Part shown: positions 59,573-64,000 of the stretch, one piece after another
Numbering within the stretch: the first letter of the stretch is position 1
How the letters are laid out: each line of letters begins with the position of its first letter
DNA from: Thamnaconus septentrionalis
Lineage: Eukaryota; Chordata; Actinopteri; Tetraodontiformes; Monacanthidae
Assembly: GCA_009823395.1 (NCBI GenBank)
Contig: CM020512.1
Span: 8,869,905-8,933,904, forward strand
Length of the DNA: 64,000 bases
Direction of reading: 5' to 3'
Made by a program: the position numbers and the translations under genes
Notes under the pieces: model-generated
The model's input: the letters and a program-made list of their open reading frames with translations, nothing else
Database searches by the model: none
What the model was told of the DNA's origin: nothing

Positions 59573-62500
59573 CATCCCGGTCCTCCCTGCAGCAGAGAGC
59601 CACTAGTGGTTTTGGTTACCAGACCCGGTGTGCTGCTGCTACCGCAACCGCCTCCCTCCTCCGCAGCAGAGCTGGGTGCTGACGAGCCCCACGCACAGCG
59701 GGCGCGGCGCCCCTACAGGTAGTTGGAGGCGACGATCCTGTGGCTGTGGCTGACGCTGGCTCCTGGTGGATCAAGCACCGTCGTAGGCCACCTACAACCG
59801 GCTCCCGCGGATGCTGGACCTGCGGCCCTCCATGACGCGCAGCTTGTCAGCCGCAGCCGTCCACGCCCAGCGGCCGCCACCTTCTCCCGGGGCAGCCACT
59901 GCCTGCAGCCACATATGGAGGAAAGAAAAGAATTACATTCAAATAACAATAATAATGAGAATATATATTTTATTTATAAAACACTCTTCAAAAGTCCTCA
60001 GAGACACTTTTACAAAAGGGGGATAAAACGTATCAAGAAAAATTTTGCAGTGAAAGGATACTTAAAATCTACAAAAATACATCAAATGCAGGTCAGAGTA
60101 ACATATGTTTAAACATGGAGGTTCAGATTGGTCAATTGTGAATTAAAAACAAGTAAGTAAGTAAAACAAGTAGGTAACTCTTTAAAATAGTAACTAAACA
60201 TTAAAGGCTTGAATTTGAATGATTGCAGGTCAGTGCAGTCATGGGATGTCACTGCACTGGCCTGCCATCGGTGCAGCCCGCGCCTCTGCACCCTCACCCT
60301 CAGATTTGTGTGTGTCAAAGCAGGCCCAGGTTTCACATTGGGTGAGTGTAAATACGTTAGAAAACTATATTGTCATTATTAGGTTGTAAAAAGTGTCATT
60401 TCATAAGATTTTAGAGGTAGGTGTTGTGCAGTGGGATTTTTCAATATAAAAAACAAAAGGTTGAAACACCGCCATAGAGGATGATACTGTTTGCCAGCGG
60501 TCAGGACGGTTGCTGCATATACCTCACCCTGTGTGCGCTTTGTTGTCGGCGAAGAGCACCAGGTAGAGCCTCTCGTTGGCCTCCTCCTGCCGCTGCTCCC
60601 CAGGCGCAGGACGTCTTTAGGCGGACAGGGGATGGGCACCCACAGCAGCAGACCCTCCGGGCATCTCCGGTCGATGACCTGCAAGGACACATTGAAGGAT
60701 ACGTTTGACTCTGGTCTTATTTGGACAATACATTTTGATGTGCTTTTATTTTGACATTAGCTTAACCTGCCCTGGAAGTTGTAGGTTCAGAGGTAACTTT
60801 GTTAGTTTTTTTTTTTTTTAAAGAAGTTGGCTGAATCTGGGCACCTGTGTTTCTGTGTTCATCGCACGCCATCCACACTGTAAATGCTACCGGAGGCGAT
60901 GTCTTAAGTAAATAATTTAATAATTTGAAGCATAAGTTAATGTGTTTGTATTGGGAACATTTCATTTACATTTTCTTTACATTGAGGAAAGCATGTGCTG
61001 AACAAAATGGTTATTTTATGTTCTGATTGTGTCACAATTTTTACTCTGTCCATGTAAGAGTGTGTTGAAGAGCCACAGTAAACAGCAACAAAAAGCTGAC
61101 TATGACTCAATTTGAAAGGAAGAGTTTAGCTGGTTGTATAGCTGCAGTTCCTACACTGTAGTGAGGACAACATAGACATGGTTTTTTTTTCCGGAAATCT
61201 GATATATTTTATACATCACAGTGACATTTCCAAGGGTCTGACTTAATGATTTCTTATGGAAAAAAAAGGAGCAACGAGAGGAAAAACGTCCCCAGTGGTT
61301 TGAAGATAATTTGGTCATGTGACGAGGCTGCTGCAAACTGTACTGCAGAGTAGCCGCGTATTTAATGTATTATTATATATTACGTATTATTTAATATGAC
61401 TGTTTACTGGCAGCCGATACTGTGTATTAAAACGCTGCGTGGTGGGATGGAGGATGGAGGATGGAGGATGGAGGATGGAGGAGTACCAGGGCAGGGTAGG
61501 AGGGGTAGCCTCGACACTTGGCCCACACCAGCTCCAGGGGCTCCAGCTCGGCGTCGTTGTCGCCTGTCTGGCTCCCGTTGCCTGGGCGGGGGGAACAGGA
61601 GGAGAAACATTTGCATGCGGTATTTCAATTTTGAAGACATTTTTTCGATCCCAAGTGCGGTTCTATCGCTGCGGCTTAGTGAGCGAACAGTAAAGCGGGC
61701 GGTACCGGTGTAGTCCGAGTCGCCGTTGACAATCTCCAGTAGGGGGACTTTGGAAAGAGCTGGTTTCCCGAGGCTTCGTTTGGGCGGTGAGCTTCTGTGA
61801 ACGAATGACATCACAACACGTTGTTGTTGTTGTTGTTGTTGTTGTTGTTGATGTACATAGAGATGATTTTTAACCAGCGGACAACACAAAGGCGCTCTTA
61901 CATTTCTTTGTGCAGGACCGGAGGAGGCCGCTGCTCCGAGTCGGAGCCGCTGTCGCTGTGCTTGGTGAAGCCGTTGGTCAGTCCTGCAAGAGAAGAAGAA
62001 GAAGAAGAAGAAGAAGAAAGTGTGTAAAAAACGGACATATAAGAGAGATGAGAGGACTTTTACTGTTATCAATGAGTGAATCTTTCCGTCTAAACACGTT
62101 CCAGCTATTTGGATGAGTCATTCTCAACAACAAAACATCAGAGCGCAAACATCATCCTGGTCCATCAACGCCGTCACGGGAAAACAGCCCGATGCGACGG
62201 CTGCAGTCGGTCCCGAGAGAGAACAACACGCATTAATCACTGATAAGGCGGTGCTGGTGGGGAGGGGGTGTATTTGTTTTGATGACAGGCCAGAATGGTG
62301 CGGACGAAAACAAGCTCCTCTTGCCTGCGGTGGGACAGCGCGCTCGCCATTGGCACGACGTTTCCTCGCTAAATAAACAAAGAGCGGCGACGTTTGGTTG
62401 CAACATCCGAAAAATGCCAACGGCCAGAAACTGAACGTCCCGTCAAGTGGGCTGAAAAACAAGTCGCTGGTGATTTCACAGTGCGAGGTCTATTGCAATA

Positions 62501-64000
62501 TGTTGTTTTTAAAAAAGACAAATCGAGGTTTGGCTGAAGTGCAGACGGTGTTTCATCAAATAACGACCGACTTTGAAAATGACAACATGTGTTGCAGGTG
62601 TGCTGCTGTGTCCGATGGTCCCGCTTCCCTCGGCCTCAGTGTCTTTTGAGCCACGGCACATTTTCACAATGAAATAAAACTAGCAACAAACAAATATATT
62701 ATGAAATGATATATTTTGTAGCCTAATAATGACGATACAGTCTCTTAATTTATTTATACTCAGTCTGCATTAGCTAACTGCAAATAATCCAGCTGTTCAT
62801 AATATGGAAATATCAGTTTCTTGTATTCTTACTCTATACATATTTAATTTTATTTATTTCTTTTAATTAATATCATTTTCCTTGTCTTTGCACTACTTTT
62901 TGTTGCTGTAATTATGCAAATTTCCTCAATGTGGGATTAATACAGGCATTCTATTCTATTCTGTTCTACAAGGTTTATATTCTGGGAGGAATTGAGGAAG
63001 GAAAATAAGGTTTTTTTTAAAGCACAGTCGCTCAACAACGGAATGTTATTTTTTTGAGTGAAAGATGAGTGAAATTGGATCATTTTTCACAGCAAACCCG
63101 ACATTATCTCACGTTACACTAGTGTGCCGCGGCACCGTGGTTGAAAAACACTGCTCTCCTCTGACTCCCGGTGCAGTTACTGCACGATGCAATGTTGCCA
63201 GCGGGTCGCCATGAAATCGGAACTTCAGTTCCGTCCTGCAACAAAACGATTTCTCCGCAAGAAAGGGGGAAACCAAACCGCAGGGATTCTCACCGGTCTC
63301 CGGCCTGTGATTGGCCGCCGCCGCCGCCGACTGCTCCCGCTCGCAGCTCTGGTCCTTAGCGCACCTGTCGCCGAGGGCGGGGGGTCCGGGGCTCTGCGAG
63401 CTCTTGGCGGGGGAGGAGAGCGGCGTGGAGGACGGCGTGCTGGCGCCCGAGTTGCTGTTGGAGGCGCCGTCCTGCGGCCCCTTCCCGTTCAGCAGGGGGG
63501 CGCCGCCGTCCCTCTCCCGGAACAGCTTGGCTCCGTTCTTGGCCTTCTTGAACAGCACCGACGCGCCGCCCGACGCCCCGGTGGCCGGCGCGCGGCGGCA
63601 CGGCCAGCTCCGGCAGCCCGTTGGCCGCCACCCGTCCGCCGCCGCGCGCTGCTGCTGATGTGCAAAATGGGAGGCGGCGACGCCGGCCGCTCCCGAGCTT
63701 TAGTGCAATTCTTGTTGTTCCCTGCTGCTGCTGCCGCTGCTGCGCTGTCGGCGGCGTCTCCGTCCAGCTTGAGGCGCTTGCGCGGCCAGCCGAGCGGCTG
63801 CGGCTCCCCCGTGATGGGCCGCAGGGTGGGGGGCTCCAGGGGCGTGTCCCCGCGGCGGGGCGGAGGAGTGGGACCCGTGGGCTCCAGCGTCGGCGGCGAG
63901 GCGGCCTTGAGTTCGTCTGGAAGACGAGGAGACGAAAAGAGGTTCAAAATTTAACTGAGGGGATTTTTTGTTGTTGGGATTTTTTTTTTTTTTTTTTTGA
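59573..64000. repeat. Tandem duplication, unit 2 (truncated by the window end)
   Basis: Second copy of the unit that starts at 54431. It ends in the same poly-T run (63980 onward) that unit 1 has at 58832-58855, so the duplication probably continues past the window. Confidence 0.95.
59713..63916 (-). pseudogene. BRPF-like last six exons, copy 2 (broken PWWP)
   Basis: Equivalent segments: 63916-63294, 61983-61902, 61794-61706, 61581-61487, 60678-about 60525 and 59902-59713. The long exon is better preserved than in copy 1. It reads [49 protein letters not shown] and, after one shift, ASGGASVLFKKAKNGAKLF through [20 protein letters not shown], ending in the correct phase for the next exon. The three middle exons match copy 1. 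The PWWP exon at 60678 has several indels, its donor is altered (ACCATG changed to CCCTG on the plus strand), and the last exon is frameshifted repeatedly. So this copy could not encode a PWWP domain as written. It may be a true decayed duplicate, or the same locus assembled twice with poor consensus. Confidence 0.75.

Overview
The window is vertebrate nuclear DNA, almost certainly from a ray-finned (teleost) fish. It has multi-exon genes with GT-AG introns, long (TG)n microsatellites, and fish-type hAT, piggyBac and L2 elements. It also carries an apparently expressed-type copy of the FXR-beta gene nr1h5, which is only a pseudogene in humans. The order bcas2 - trim33 - nr1h5 resembles human 1p13.2, where BCAS2, TRIM33 and the NR1H5 pseudogene lie (recalled, not searched). 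No bacterial, viral, CRISPR or operon-like system is present.

Layout. 1-154 is the 3' end of an unidentified plus-strand gene. 1550-3146 is bcas2 on the minus strand (seven exons, 225 aa, fully reconstructed). 5712-29793 is trim33 on the plus strand (20 coding exons, about 1,201 aa), divergent from bcas2. Its introns hold a nested transposon cluster (L2 LINE interrupted by a piggyBac-type element and by an inverted-repeat element) and two hAT-type elements with clean 8-bp target-site duplications. 32742-35987 is the lysosomal PQ-loop transporter gene slc66a1 (seven coding exons, 308 aa). 42509-50092 is nr1h5 (ten coding exons, about 502 aa), with a telomere-like CCCTAA array in its last intron and no recognisable AF-2 helix at its C-terminus. 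From 54.4 kb to the end, on the minus strand, are the last six exons of a BRPF-family gene (PWWP domain, BRD1/BRPF3-like), present twice in a head-to-tail duplication of about 5.14 kb.

How the genes relate. bcas2 (spliceosome), trim33 (chromatin reader and ubiquitin ligase), nr1h5 (nuclear receptor) and the BRPF-like gene (histone acetyltransferase scaffold) all act in the nucleus; slc66a1 acts at the lysosome. They are independent housekeeping or regulatory genes, not a gene cluster with one function.

Most notable signals. (1) The duplicated BRPF-like 3' end has reciprocal damage: each copy is intact where the other is frameshifted. This looks more like a false duplication with poor consensus than like a decayed paralogue. 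(2) Single-base frameshifts in low-complexity exons of trim33 and nr1h5 point the same way. (3) The transposable elements are unusually well bounded and nested. I found no convincing new biological system.
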